A DNA stretch of 64,000 bases from Nodosilinea sp. P-1105 (GCF_012911975.1 NZ_SMDQ01000002.1:62001-126000), one strand, 5' to 3'. Counted from the first letter of the stretch, positions 53,667 through 62,035 are shown. Notes: generated by a model not told the origin, from the sequence alone. A program made the numbers and translations.

Positions 53667-53963
53667 ATGGATGTATATTTCGTGCTCAATGGCGTTACCT
53701 TCGTTTGGAATGACGAGAAGGCCAGGGTTAATCCCCTAAACCACGATGGAGTTACTTTCCAGCAAGCTGCAGAGGCTTTCTTTGATCCATTCCTTTCGGT
53801 GATTGATGCAAGTCGCAATGAGGAAGCCCGCGATGCTGTCATTGGTTTAGACAGACGCTGGAATCTTTTATACGTCGTCTATATAGAGCGTGAAAACGAC
53901 ACCATTAGGATTATTTCGGCTCGTAAAGCGACACGCAAGGAACGTGAGTACTATGAAGGTTGA
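53667..53963 (+). CDS. brnT: BrnT-family toxin
   Basis: This 98-residue RelE-fold ribonuclease toxin shows family motifs: VWNDEKARVNPLNHDGVTFQQAAEAFFDP, then WNLLYVVYIERENDTIRIISARKATRKEREYYE. ATG 53667 (MDVYFVLNG) is preferred over the track start at 53646. Its end overlaps the antitoxin gene by 11 bases. Cassette cargo between attC-B and attC-C. Confidence 0.92.
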   Translation: MDVYFVLNGVTFVWNDEKARVNPLNHDGVTFQQAAEAFFDPFLSVIDASRNEEARDAVIGLDRRWNLLYVVYIERENDTIRIISARKATRKEREYYEG

Positions 53964-54237
53964 TGCTTTGAAACAAAGATTGAATAGGGATCGACCCATG
54001 ACAACGATCACTATTCGGATGCCAGAAGATGTAATTGAGGATCTGAAGCGTCTAGCCCCAATATTGGGTTTTTCCGGGTATCAACCCTTGGCACGTGCTT
54101 ATATTGGTCAAGGGTTGCGTAGTGACCTTGAGCGATTAGAGGGAGATACCGTCTCTGCGTTGATTGCCAGTTTGAAGCGTCATGGTGTGAGTGATGAAGT
54201 ACTTCAGGAGGCATTGGGTGAGGCTACTCAGCGCTAG
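53953..54237 (+). CDS. brnA: BrnA-family antitoxin
   Basis: This 94-residue ribbon-helix-helix-type antitoxin starts at ATG 53953 (MKVDALKQRL), inside the end of brnT. The DNA-binding strand ITIRMPEDVIEDLKRLAP and the following GYQPLARAYIGQGLRSDL are typical of BrnA/CopG-like antitoxins. It would bind BrnT and repress the operon. Confidence 0.88.
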   Translation: MKVDALKQRLNRDRPMTTITIRMPEDVIEDLKRLAPILGFSGYQPLARAYIGQGLRSDLERLEGDTVSALIASLKRHGVSDEVLQEALGEATQR

Positions 54238-54755
54238 CTTTAAGTCTACGCTACAGCCAGCAGCCCAACACTGCGTTGGTGCGGACGGTACAGAGGTTAT
54301 CGGTGGGAGTTCAAGCCTGTCTGCCGCCGCACAACTTCACCGTTATGTCGCCGCCACCCCCCTCAATGGCATCATGGCTTTATACGATTGAATCAACTGT
54401 GACAGATGGCGAAACTCTACTACTGCGGTATGGCAGAGCAAAATGGTAAACCCAGGATTGGACGAAGCGCCCGATTGTTAGGAGTCAGACCCGGTGTTGA
54501 CATCGATATCGAGAACGACTTGTTGCTAGCAAGCTAATCTAGAGCGATCGCTCTCGGCCTTCTATGGCATTTCTATCCGTCGCTGCCGCTGGCTTCCTAC
54601 CCCCCAATGCCACAGCGCCCCGTGTGGACCTACACACGGGGCGCTGACTCAAAGCGGGATAACCCTGTCACTGGTGGCAAAGGTGACTAATGTTTGTGCC
54701 AGCCGATACTAGCCAGCGATCGCGCTTAAACCCGAAATTGACATGGCCTAGCGGT
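54238..54755. other. Array end: attC-C, a possible residual cassette, and a long hairpin
   Basis: After attC-C, two short plus-strand frames exist. MASWLYTIESTVTDGETLLL... (54366, 27 residues) and MAKLYYCGMAEQNGKPRIG... (54406-54537, 43 residues) overlap and neither is recognisable. No further attC is visible. A perfect 14-bp stem (CAGCGCCCCGTGTG / CACACGGGGCGCTG, 54613-54646) lacks a T-run and lies between the array and the desaturase gene. Confidence 0.5.
54263..54348 (+). other. attC site C (86 bp)
   Basis: R'' GCCCAAC (54263-54269), spacer ACTGC, L'' GTTGGTGCGGACGG (54275-54288), central region, L' CCGCCGCACAAC (54324-54335), spacer TTCACC, R' GTTATGT (54342-54348). L'/L'' pair with exactly one extra G and one extra A in L'', as in sites A and B. 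R' deviates from GTTRRRY at one place but resembles the GTTATGC type. Confidence 0.88.
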
Positions 54756-55613
54756 TTACCGCAGTTGGGCTAGGGCATCTGCTGGGGGGCGCACCACACG
54801 CTTAGCCAAACCGACCACTTCCAGAGTCCGAATCGCCCACCAGGTAACATCAACTTCCCACCAGCGCCAGCCCGCTGGGGCCACATTGGGAAACGCATGG
54901 TGATTATTGTGCCAACCTTCGCCGTAGGTCAGTAGGGCTGTCCACCACAGATTACGAGAGCCGTCATCCACATTAAAGCGACGCTTGCCCCACATGTGGG
55001 TAGCCGAGTTAATCAGCCAGGTGGAGTGCCACAGGGTGACAATCCGCAAAACACTGCCATAAATCACAAAAGACCAACCACCCAGGGCAAATAAACCGAT
55101 CGCCACTGGAATTTGTAGCAGCAGAAAATACTTATCCAACCACAAATAATAGGGATCACGGGCGATATCAGGGGCAAAGCTGCGATAGATCTGACGGTCA
55201 AAAACCGACGGCTCAGGATAAAGCATCCACAGTATGTGGCTCCACCAAAACCCACGGCTGGCGGCGTAGGGATCTTTTTCCGCATCTTCAGTGTAGAGAT
55301 GATGTTGACGATGTCCTGCTACCCAAAAAATAGGTCCACCTTGTAGCGCCATTGCCCCCACCGTGGCCAGCACGTACTCTAGCCACTTCGGTACCTGTAA
55401 ACTGCGATGGGTCAGCAACCGATGGTAGCCCAGACAAATGCCGATGCTACCAAAAAGCCAATGCAGCAATACCATTACCCCCAAAGCCGACCAAGAGAAA
55501 AACCAGGGTGCCAATAGGGCGATGCCGTGCATTAGGCCAAAAAAGCCTAAGACACTCCAGTGCAGCTTGGCAGCTGTCGGCTGGGTGGGTGGCCGCGTCA
55601 TTACTTGAGTCAT
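54756..55613 (-). CDS. Acyl-lipid / acyl-CoA delta-9-type fatty acid desaturase
   Basis: This 285-residue membrane di-iron enzyme introduces a double bond into fatty acyl chains. The three histidine boxes are present: HRLLTHRS, HRQHHLYTE and HNNHHAFP. Four membrane helices are visible. It resembles cyanobacterial DesC-type enzymes. It is divergent from a TetR-type regulator, and three palindromes lie in the shared intergenic region, suggesting direct control. Confidence 0.9.
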   Translation of the reverse strand: MTQVMTRPPTQPTAAKLHWSVLGFFGLMHGIALLAPWFFSWSALGVMVLLHWLFGSIGICLGYHRLLTHRSLQVPKWLEYVLATVGAMALQGGPIFWVAGHRQHHLYTEDAEKDPYAASRGFWWSHILWMLYPEPSVFDRQIYRSFAPDIARDPYYLWLDKYFLLLQIPVAIGLFALGGWSFVIYGSVLRIVTLWHSTWLINSATHMWGKRRFNVDDGSRNLWWTALLTYGEGWHNNHHAFPNVAPAGWRWWEVDVTWWAIRTLEVVGLAKRVVRPPADALAQLR

Positions 55614-55628
55614 AGAAAATCCTTATCC

Positions 55629-55640
55629 GTAAGTGCTTAC
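55629..55640. promoter_or_regulatory. Candidate TetR operator 1
   Basis: GTAAG-TG-CTTAC, just upstream of the desaturase start codon. It shares the (G)(T/C)AAGTG...CTT(A/G)C pattern with two further sites in the same spacer. Confidence 0.5.
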
Positions 55641-55725
55641 CAAGGTCGTTTGATCAATGACGTAACGACCTCCAGGTAGCTACGCCTTGGCTGGCCCTGT
55701 AAGATTGCCTGCGCCCGGTGTAGCA

Positions 55726-55742
55726 TGCAAGTGTTGCTTGCA
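55726..55742. promoter_or_regulatory. Candidate TetR operator 2
   Basis: TGCAAG-TGTTG-CTTGCA, a perfect 6-bp inverted repeat in the spacer between the divergent desaturase and TetR genes. Confidence 0.55.
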
Positions 55743-55772
55743 AATACAGACTAACAATTTCTTTGGTAATAT

Positions 55773-55787
55773 GCAAGTGTCACTTAC
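55773..55787. promoter_or_regulatory. Candidate TetR operator 3
   Basis: GCAAGTG-T-CACTTAC, an inverted repeat with one mismatch, 78 bases before the regulator start. Together with sites 1 and 2 it suggests control of both divergent genes. Confidence 0.55.
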
Positions 55788-55864
55788 TTTTATGCCAAGT
55801 CCAACTCGGCATCGATCGTGTCCGCTGGCAACACCTACCCTCTGGACTTGGATTCAATTGATCT

Positions 55865-57088
55865 ATGGCAGTCAAACGCAAATCGGCGCGACAGCGCCTT
55901 ATTAATGCAGCATTCCAGCTATTTTCCAGTCAAGGGGTAGCCGCCACCACCACTCGCCAAGTGGCCGACTTGGCTGGGGTAAATGAGGTGACGCTGTTTC
56001 GTCAGTTTGGCAGCAAGCACGGCTTGCTTTCTGCTGTGATGGAAGAGGCTGAGGTTCTGTCTAGATTAGATAGCTGTTTCGATCGCGAGACAGTCCAACA
56101 AATGACGCCGGATCAGGCGTTAAGAAACTATTTTGTACAATCCTTAGACACCCTAGACCAGTTAGCCGAGTTAGTCTGTTCGGTGGTGGGGGAAGCCGGG
56201 CAGTTTTCGACCACGAACCAGCAGGCTGTGGGACGAGGCTTACAAAGCGTCAAGGGGTTTACTAATGACTATTTTTCCCTGATTTTGGCTGATAGTGAAT
56301 CCTCCAGCCCCCTAGCCACCGATCAAGTGGCTGGCCTGGTGACCGCACTGCTGGTGAGTTATGCCGTCATTGATGGTACGACGCCATACCACGCTCTCTG
56401 GCCCAACCGCGAGACCTTGATCGAGTGGCTGGTGCAGTGGCTCCTGTGTCTGCGATCGCGCCCACCCACCGGCCCCTACCTCAGCTTGGCCCCAGTCACA
56501 CCAATGGCCAGTACCACCGCCGATCTACCAGCCCCTGTGGTCCATCGCATTTTGCAGACAGCCCGCAAAGCTGGGGCGCAAAGTTATGCCATTGTCTATG
56601 TTCTCTTCGGGGCAGGGTTAACCCCAGAGGAAATTGCCCAATTGCAGAGGGTCAATGCCGTCTATGATCAGCGGCAGCACATTCTGCAAGTGGGCCATCA
56701 GCCCCGTCAGGTACCCGTCAATCAGTGGATTATGGGCCATCGCTACGGCACTTACACTAAAAATCCCCTGACCCGCTGGCTCAAAAGTCGTAACGACGAG
56801 GCTGCGGCTATGTTTATCGGCAGTGCTGGTCAACCGATGACAACCCCCTTGGTGCGACAGTTGTGGACAGACCTAACCACTGACATTGTTGCCCCCACTG
56901 GACAGCCTCCCGCGATCGAACAGGCCCGGGCTACCTGGTGTATCGAAATGCTGCTTAAAGGACTGACCCCCCAAGGGCTGAGCTTACTGACTGGGTTGGC
57001 GGAAGATCAACTGATCCCATTGGTACAAAAAGCCCAAGAGCGAGCAGCCCTAGAAGAAGCGTTGCGGCTTGACCGTCAGCCTGATTAA
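55865..57088 (+). CDS. TetR-type regulator fused to a dead tyrosine-recombinase-like domain
   Basis: Residues 1-60 are a TetR HTH (RQRLINAAFQLFSSQGVAATTTRQVADLAGV, LFRQFGSKHGLL) and residues to about 190 look like a TetR ligand domain. The last ~180 residues resemble the catalytic fold of tyrosine recombinases (ARKAGAQSYAIVYVLFGAGLTPEEIAQLQ, then QILQVGHQPRQVPVN-like strands and an ending like a GLAEDQLIPLVQ helix). The catalytic Arg, His-x-x-Arg and Tyr are absent. It is unusually long (407) for TetR. The divergent desaturase is the likely target. Confidence 0.75.
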   Translation: MAVKRKSARQRLINAAFQLFSSQGVAATTTRQVADLAGVNEVTLFRQFGSKHGLLSAVMEEAEVLSRLDSCFDRETVQQMTPDQALRNYFVQSLDTLDQLAELVCSVVGEAGQFSTTNQQAVGRGLQSVKGFTNDYFSLILADSESSSPLATDQVAGLVTALLVSYAVIDGTTPYHALWPNRETLIEWLVQWLLCLRSRPPTGPYLSLAPVTPMASTTADLPAPVVHRILQTARKAGAQSYAIVYVLFGAGLTPEEIAQLQRVNAVYDQRQHILQVGHQPRQVPVNQWIMGHRYGTYTKNPLTRWLKSRNDEAAAMFIGSAGQPMTTPLVRQLWTDLTTDIVAPTGQPPAIEQARATWCIEMLLKGLTPQGLSLLTGLAEDQLIPLVQKAQERAALEEALRLDRQPD

Positions 57089-57228
57089 GACTGGGTTAGC
57101 ACGTAGCGAAGGATATGACTTAGATAAGCCCGATCACCTCAGCTTCAGTACTGCCCTATACAGCGTTCGCTGAAGGGCCGACCAGTAAGATAAAAGAAAT
57201 GCGCCGCAACGGTACCGAGGCTAATGCC

Positions 57229-57687
57229 ATGACCCCCCTATTTAAAAAGTTAAATTTCAAAGGGCAAACAGACCTGCTAGTGGTGAATGCTCCAACCAGT
57301 TTTGAGCCTGAGCTTGCAGCCTTAGCCGGAGTAACGATTCACCGCCATGTAGACAGCTTAGCGAGCATTGAATTTTCCTTAGCCTTTGTCATGCAGCAAC
57401 AAGAGGTTGACCATCTAGCGGCCATCATTGGTCCCAAAGTGGAGGGGGATGGCCTCGTCTGGTTTGCATATCCTAAGCGCAGCTCAAAGAACTACACCAG
57501 TAGTATTAACCGCGATACCGGCTGGGCGGCCTTGGGGCGACTGGGCTTTGAACCCGTGCGGCAGGTGGCCATAGATGCAGATTGGTCAGCCCTACGATGT
57601 CGCCGGGTAGAGTTCATTAAAACGATGACTCGTGACGCTAAACGGTCCATTTCTGCCGCCAGTCAGGTCAAGACGACTCAGCCATAA
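57229..57687 (+). CDS. Hypothetical protein
   Basis: This 152-residue soluble alpha/beta protein (MTPLFKKLNFKGQTDLLVVNAPTSF, VDHLAAIIGPKVEGDGLVWFAYPKRSSK, TGWAALGRLGFEPVRQVAIDADWSALRCRRVEFIK) has the look of a conserved bacterial family, but I cannot name it. ATG 57229 is preferred over 57199 because the conserved-looking start follows it. Confidence 0.6.
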   Translation: MTPLFKKLNFKGQTDLLVVNAPTSFEPELAALAGVTIHRHVDSLASIEFSLAFVMQQQEVDHLAAIIGPKVEGDGLVWFAYPKRSSKNYTSSINRDTGWAALGRLGFEPVRQVAIDADWSALRCRRVEFIKTMTRDAKRSISAASQVKTTQP

Positions 57688-57758
57688 CCACCAGGACACT
57701 GACCATCTCTAAATCGTAACCAGGTCCAGCCGTAACAGTTCGCCTGGGAAAGCTACAG

Positions 57759-57786
57759 CTACAGATCCCGAGCTGGGCTTGGTATA
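57759..57786 (+). repeat. Second copy of the 28-base hairpin motif
   Basis: Identical over 28 bases to 12815-12842. It ends 40 bases before the MESH1-like gene. The preceding 35 bases are also similar at both places (GTCCAG...CCTG..GAAA). It may be a mobile palindrome or a shared leader element. Confidence 0.7.
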
Positions 57787-57826
57787 AACCCGTAATTCTT
57801 AGACACCACTCTTTCTTCCTGTAACC

Positions 57827-58396
57827 ATGATTTTAGCGTCAACCACCTCTGATACAGCCGTTCTGCTGGAGACGCTGCACTTTGCGGCCGTAAAACACCA
57901 AAACCAACGGCGCAAAAACAAAGAGGCCACCCCCTATATTAATCATCCCATCGCCGTAGCTAGACTATTGGTCGGCGAGGGGCAGGTCACTGACTTGGTC
58001 ACCTTACAAGCGGCCATTCTGCACGACACCCTAGAAGATACCAACACTACGGCCACAGAACTGGACGAGCATTTCGGTGCTGCGGTGCGACAGGTGGTCG
58101 AGGAAGTCACCGACGATAAGCGTCTGCCCAAAGAAGAGCGCAAGCGATTGCAAATTGAGCATGCGCCGCACTTATCTAGCCGGGCGAAACAAATCAAAAT
58201 CGCTGACAAAATTAGCAATGTGCAAGACATGATTGCGTCGCCCCCAGTGGGTTGGCCCTTGGAGCGGCGGCTAGCCTACCTGGACTGGTCCGAGCAAGTC
58301 ATTGCCGGTTGCCGGGGTTGCAGTCCCTCCCTAGAAGCCCTGTACGATCAGATCATGGAGCAGGGACGGCAAAAGTTAGCCGCCAATCCTACCTAA
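57827..58396 (+). CDS. HD-domain hydrolase, RelA/SpoT-HD / MESH1-like
   Basis: This 189-residue single-domain HD hydrolase shows family motifs: RRKNKEATPYINHPIAVARLL (first His), LQAAILHDTLEDT (HD and ED) and RAKQIKIADKISNVQDM (late Asp). Related enzymes hydrolyse (p)ppGpp or NADPH. No synthetase domain is attached, so it is probably a stand-alone hydrolase. Confidence 0.88.
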   Translation: MILASTTSDTAVLLETLHFAAVKHQNQRRKNKEATPYINHPIAVARLLVGEGQVTDLVTLQAAILHDTLEDTNTTATELDEHFGAAVRQVVEEVTDDKRLPKEERKRLQIEHAPHLSSRAKQIKIADKISNVQDMIASPPVGWPLERRLAYLDWSEQVIAGCRGCSPSLEALYDQIMEQGRQKLAANPT

Positions 58397-58466
58397 CCCG
58401 AAACTAGGATAACGCTGTCCCCTGATCGGGAGGGGTGGATCAAAACGCATACATCAGTAGTATCAA

Positions 58467-58538
<72 letters not shown>

Positions 58539-58548
58539 CTATTTAACG

Positions 58549-58633
58549 TGGTGGGCCGGGCTGGATTCGAACCAGCGTAGGCGTAGCCAGCGGATTTACA
58601 GTCCGCCCCCATTAACCACTCGGGCACCGACCC
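58549..58633 (-). tRNA. tRNA-Tyr (GTA anticodon)
   Basis: The minus strand starts GGGTCGG and ends CCGGCCCA-CCA. It has a class II long variable arm, the anticodon loop CTGTAAA (GTA) and T-loop GGTTCGAATCC. CCA at the 3' end is encoded. It lies 10 bases from tRNA-Thr on the same strand. Confidence 0.95.
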
Positions 58634-58749
58634 GCCCTATCCACGATTTATAATCCTAGCATGGATGGTGAAGGATTAAAGGTCGCCAATGAAAATCACC
58701 CGAATTATTTTACTGAGAGTGAAATTTGGGGATCAGCCCCCGGTCAAAC

Positions 58750-59148
58750 CTAGCCCCGGTAGATCAACCAGGCCAACCCCCAACCAATCAGTACCCCTAT
58801 CCCACCAAATCGCGCGGCTTGCCAAAAGGGCTCTCGCAGGTGCTGCCAAGACAGGACTCGACTGGCCAGGTCGAGTTCAAAGTCAGTGACCTCGGCTTGA
58901 AGTTGGGCCACTTCTATCTGGACCATCTGGTGGTCTGAGTTGGACCCAGCGTCTTGGACCTGCTGAAGTTGAACCAGGTTGCCCACGCCCGTCCGCAGTC
59001 GTTTCAGGCGTTCTTCTAGATGGCTCAATTGCTGTAATAACTCTGGCAAAGACGATGATGGGACATTAGCCCCCTGACCGTCTGATCCTGGGCCAAGGGA
59101 ACCTTGTTGAGAGGAGCGCCGAACTTGGCGATCGCGGGGCTTAATCAT
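58750..59148 (-). CDS. Coiled-coil protein with C-terminal membrane anchor
   Basis: This 132-residue protein has a basic, Ser/Gly-rich start, a coiled coil (LPELLQQLSHLEERLKRLRTGVGNLVQLQQVQ, VQIEVAQLQAEVTDFELDL) and a tail anchor (FGGIGVLIGWGLAWLIYRG). The track start is a TTG; ATG 59148 is preferred. It is divergent from a small conserved gene. Function is unknown. Confidence 0.6.
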   Translation of the reverse strand: MIKPRDRQVRRSSQQGSLGPGSDGQGANVPSSSLPELLQQLSHLEERLKRLRTGVGNLVQLQQVQDAGSNSDHQMVQIEVAQLQAEVTDFELDLASRVLSWQHLREPFWQAARFGGIGVLIGWGLAWLIYRG

Positions 59149-59223
59149 GCACAATACAGAAAGAAACAGAACGAACAGCGTAACTCTGCTGTTCTTAGTT
59201 AACCCCAATTGGCGCTTGAAACC

Positions 59224-59532
59224 ATGCCACCTGCACCAGATTTTTCGCGACCTGCTACCTCAGATCAGCTCCTGAGCGAGTTATCTACCCTTGAATTGGC
59301 TCAGGCCCTGGCTGAACGCCTAGCCATACAACCCTTAGACTGGCATCGGTTAAACCGCGATCGCAAGATCCGAGCTGGCGAGCAACTGGCTGCCGCCTTG
59401 GTTTACCTACTCCGCCAACAACCCGACGAAGCCCTACCCCGAGCCGAGCAAGCGGTAGGCTGGCTAAACCAGACACTGACCCCTCCCCCCTGCCCCACCC
59501 ATGGCGAGCGAGCTCAAAAAGCAGCCCATTAA
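59224..59532 (+). CDS. Small conserved-looking cyanobacterial protein (possibly DUF6439)
   Basis: This 102-residue helical protein (TSDQLLSELSTLELAQALAERLAI, LDWHRLNRDRKIRAGEQLAAALVYLLRQQPDEALPRAEQAVGWL) reminds me of the DUF6439 family, but I am not sure. ATG 59224 is chosen over the TTG at 59209. Confidence 0.6.
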   Translation: MPPAPDFSRPATSDQLLSELSTLELAQALAERLAIQPLDWHRLNRDRKIRAGEQLAAALVYLLRQQPDEALPRAEQAVGWLNQTLTPPPCPTHGERAQKAAH

Positions 59533-59609
59533 AGCTGAGAATCACCTGAGCGATATATTCGGCATGTCCTTTTTGACTGCCTCGGCTAGCCCTGATGGGC
59601 TAAGCTCTC

Positions 59610-60059
59610 CTATCGAATCAGCGGCAGGCGCTTGGGTACTTTCAACGCTTTTCCCAAGTGCAGCTCCCGGCCCCCTTGATTCCAAATCACCTGATCAAAC
59701 ACCTGATACAGGATGTAGAGCCCCCGACCACAGTCCTCGGCATGAAAAATGCATTCCCCAGGGAAGGTATCGTCACAGCTACAGGGATAATTAAACCCAT
59801 GCCCTTGGTCGGCAATCACCCACCAAAGAAAAGTACCGGAAACAGCATACTTAACAGAAACCTGCTTCGTGGGATCTAGACGATTGCCATGTTTAGCGGC
59901 ATTGACCAAAGCCTCCTGTAACCCCAAGCGAAGCTCAGCATGCCAGGACTGAGGCACCTCCGCCAAGAGTAAATCTAGAACGGGGTGGAGGTATAAAGTC
60001 GAAACAAAGCTCAACGTGCTCCATTTCTGTCGGCTAACTGGCGGAGAAACTGCAACCAC
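59610..60059 (-). CDS. RsbW-like anti-sigma-type ATP-binding protein
   Basis: This 149-residue stand-alone histidine-kinase-type ATPase domain has an N-box (LQEALVNAAKHGN), G1 (IADQGHGFN) and a G2-like CGRGLYILYQVFD motif. Such proteins are serine kinases that control anti-sigma-factor antagonists or partner switches. No partner gene is adjacent. The start is a GTG. Confidence 0.85.
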   Translation of the reverse strand: MVAVSPPVSRQKWSTLSFVSTLYLHPVLDLLLAEVPQSWHAELRLGLQEALVNAAKHGNRLDPTKQVSVKYAVSGTFLWWVIADQGHGFNYPCSCDDTFPGECIFHAEDCGRGLYILYQVFDQVIWNQGGRELHLGKALKVPKRLPLIR

Positions 60060-60314
60060 TCAACAATCTCCAGAGCCTCTAAGGACGCTATATAGCATCT
60101 GAGCAAGTTTCTCAAAGCTGCACTCTGAGTCAGTTACTGCATCAGTTATTTTGGATACCGTAACCTTAAGCTTCAGCCCTAGAGGTATTCACTCTGGGCT
60201 GTAACAGCTTGAGTCAAGCTAGCTCGAATGCCGAAAATTCAAATGATTAGAAACTAACAGGCAATTTATTATTTAAGTCTACTTTTTCACTATAGCAAAC
60301 TTCGTTATGTATGC
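60060..60314. other. Intergenic region without visible features
   Basis: This is AT-rich spacer between two minus-strand genes. I see no RNA or repeat that I can support. Confidence 0.3.
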
Positions 60315-60980
60315 TTATGTCATTGCCTGGTGCTGCTGAGCGGCTTCAGCCACAATGGGGGACTCGTCTTGGGCGAGTTGCTGTAGGGCGGCTTTGGCTT
60401 CAGGCTGGGAAAATCGAGATAGCGCCTGCACCAGACGATGGCGCACTTGCCAATCGGGATGAGTGGTAAAGGGCAGTAGCACGGGCAAAGCACGATCGTC
60501 TTGCAATTCTCCTAACGCCCCAATCGCAGCGGTGGCAATCAACTCGTTGTCAGAGGTGACGGCCCCTTGCAGCAGGGTAAAGGCTTCAGGTTCGCCGAGT
60601 TCGCCTAAGGCCGCCACAATGCTGAATTTTACCAACCACTCGTCGGTGCTGTGGTACAAAGACATGAGTTCACCATAGATGCTTTTCAGCTGTAAGCCAC
60701 CAATGGTATCGGCTGCGGCTGCCTGGACATCAGGTTCTGGATCCCCGGTGAGGGCTCGACGCAGCAACGCTTCTGCGGTGACTAAATCTTGGTGGCCCAG
60801 GCTGGCCAACTGGCTAACAGCAGCGTAACGAACCCGGGCGTTGCCGTCATTGGCCGCTAGCTGGACCAGTTCAAAGGCTGCGGCAGGGTCCAGTTCCCGC
60901 ATTTGATTCACAGCTCGCAGCCGATCCCCATAGTCTTCGGAATGGAGCAGTTCTCTGACAGAATCTGGGGTAATAGCCAT
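60315..60980 (-). CDS. nblB: HEAT-repeat protein NblB (phycobilisome degradation / chromophore-lyase-like)
   Basis: This 221-residue protein consists of HEAT-like repeats: DRLRAVNQMRELDPAAAFELV, NARVRYAAVSQLASLG, EPDVQAAAADTIGGL, EWLVKFSIVAALGELGEPEA, ELIATAAIGALGEL, DWQVRHRLVQALSRF. It matches the cyanobacterial NblB family, needed for breakdown of phycobilisomes or chlorophyll homeostasis under stress. ATG 60980 (MAITPDSVRELL) is preferred. No nblA is in the window. Confidence 0.82.
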   Translation of the reverse strand: MAITPDSVRELLHSEDYGDRLRAVNQMRELDPAAAFELVQLAANDGNARVRYAAVSQLASLGHQDLVTAEALLRRALTGDPEPDVQAAAADTIGGLQLKSIYGELMSLYHSTDEWLVKFSIVAALGELGEPEAFTLLQGAVTSDNELIATAAIGALGELQDDRALPVLLPFTTHPDWQVRHRLVQALSRFSQPEAKAALQQLAQDESPIVAEAAQQHQAMT

Positions 60981-61100
60981 AGCGTAGTCTTCGGCACACA
61001 TCTGCTCTTTCTACTATCGGCTATTTCGGGGATCAGCGATAGCCCCCTGGGGCGGTTCTCCTGTGGCAAGCTTGGCCTTTAGTCCAACCATCCAATCATC

Positions 61101-61568
61101 ATGCATCTCTCCTCACTGCCGCCCAATTACCATCTGAGACCAGCCCAAACCCACGATCGGTGGCCGATTCGATGGTTGGTGCTGCGGGCCATGCTGGACC
61201 CTACCCAACTGCGTTGGCAACAATTTTGGCTCATTGAATGCGATCGCCACATTGTGGCTTGTGGGCAGTTACGCACCTTTGCCGACAGCCAAGAATTGGG
61301 GAGTTTGGTAGTGCGCCCTGGTTGGCGGCGACAGGGATTGGGGACAACGTTAACCCAACACCTGATCCAGCAGGCCACTCAACCGCTGTATCTGGAATGT
61401 TTGGGGACTGGTCTAGCCCAGTTTTATCGGCGGGTGGGGTTTGTCCCCATTGGTGACAAAGAATTACCCCAAGGCTTGCGGCGGAAGTTTGGGCTGTCTG
61501 GGGCGATCGCCCGTCGCTTGCACCTACCCCTCTACCAAATGTACTGGCCAACATCTGGGCCAGACTAG
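61101..61568 (+). CDS. GNAT-family N-acetyltransferase
   Basis: This 155-residue acetyl-CoA-dependent transferase has the typical GNAT beta-bulge and loop: FADSQELGSLVVRPGWRRQGLGTTLTQHLI, then YLECLGTGLAQFYRRVGFVPIG. The substrate is unknown. It converges with a CBS-domain gene, with 2 bases between stops. Confidence 0.88.
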   Translation: MHLSSLPPNYHLRPAQTHDRWPIRWLVLRAMLDPTQLRWQQFWLIECDRHIVACGQLRTFADSQELGSLVVRPGWRRQGLGTTLTQHLIQQATQPLYLECLGTGLAQFYRRVGFVPIGDKELPQGLRRKFGLSGAIARRLHLPLYQMYWPTSGPD

Positions 61569-61570
61569 TG

Positions 61571-62035
61571 CTAATCAGTGCTTCGGGCCATTTCCCGCAC
61601 AATATCGCCCCGGGTTAGCATCCCGACCACTTGCTTTTGGTCATTCACCACCGGTAGGCGACGAATTTTCTTGTCATGCATCAGGTGGGCCGCATCTCGT
61701 AGGGACTTGTCAGGGGTAATCGTAATCACTTTATCCGTCATCACATCTTTGACTAACTGCCCCAGGGCTTTGTGTAGCTCCTGGTTGTATTGGTTCGGAT
61801 TCTTTAGATAGATGACGCTATCTAGCAGCATGATGTAAGCGGGCACATCAACGCCAGTGGTTTGCCACATCAAGTCAGATTCCGACAAAATACCCACCAA
61901 GTTATTGGCGTCGTCAATTACGGGAAGGCCACCGATGTGGTTGTCTGCCAGCAACTGAATGGCATCTTTCAGAATGGTTGTGGGGGTCACCGAAATCGGG
62001 TCGGTGGTCATCACGTCAGCAACGGTTTTAGCCAT
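61571..62035 (-). CDS. CBS-domain pair protein
   Basis: This 154-residue protein has two CBS repeats: TVADVMTTDPISVTPTTILKDAIQLL with HIGGLPVIDDANNLVGILSESDL, and VKDVMTDKVITITPDKSLRDAAHLM with IRRLPVVNDQKQVVGMLTRGDIV. Such stand-alone pairs bind adenine nucleotides and regulate partners such as thioredoxins. ATG 62035 is chosen. Confidence 0.9.
   Translation of the reverse strand: MAKTVADVMTTDPISVTPTTILKDAIQLLADNHIGGLPVIDDANNLVGILSESDLMWQTTGVDVPAYIMLLDSVIYLKNPNQYNQELHKALGQLVKDVMTDKVITITPDKSLRDAAHLMHDKKIRRLPVVNDQKQVVGMLTRGDIVREMARSTD

Noticed and set aside
54406-54537. 43-residue frame after attC-C as a last cassette gene
   Set aside because: It competes with an overlapping 27-residue frame, has no clear ribosome site, and no attC closes it. 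It is mentioned only as possible residue.
54613-54646. 14-bp perfect stem as a rho-independent terminator
   Set aside because: There is no T-run on either strand, so I list it only as a hairpin.
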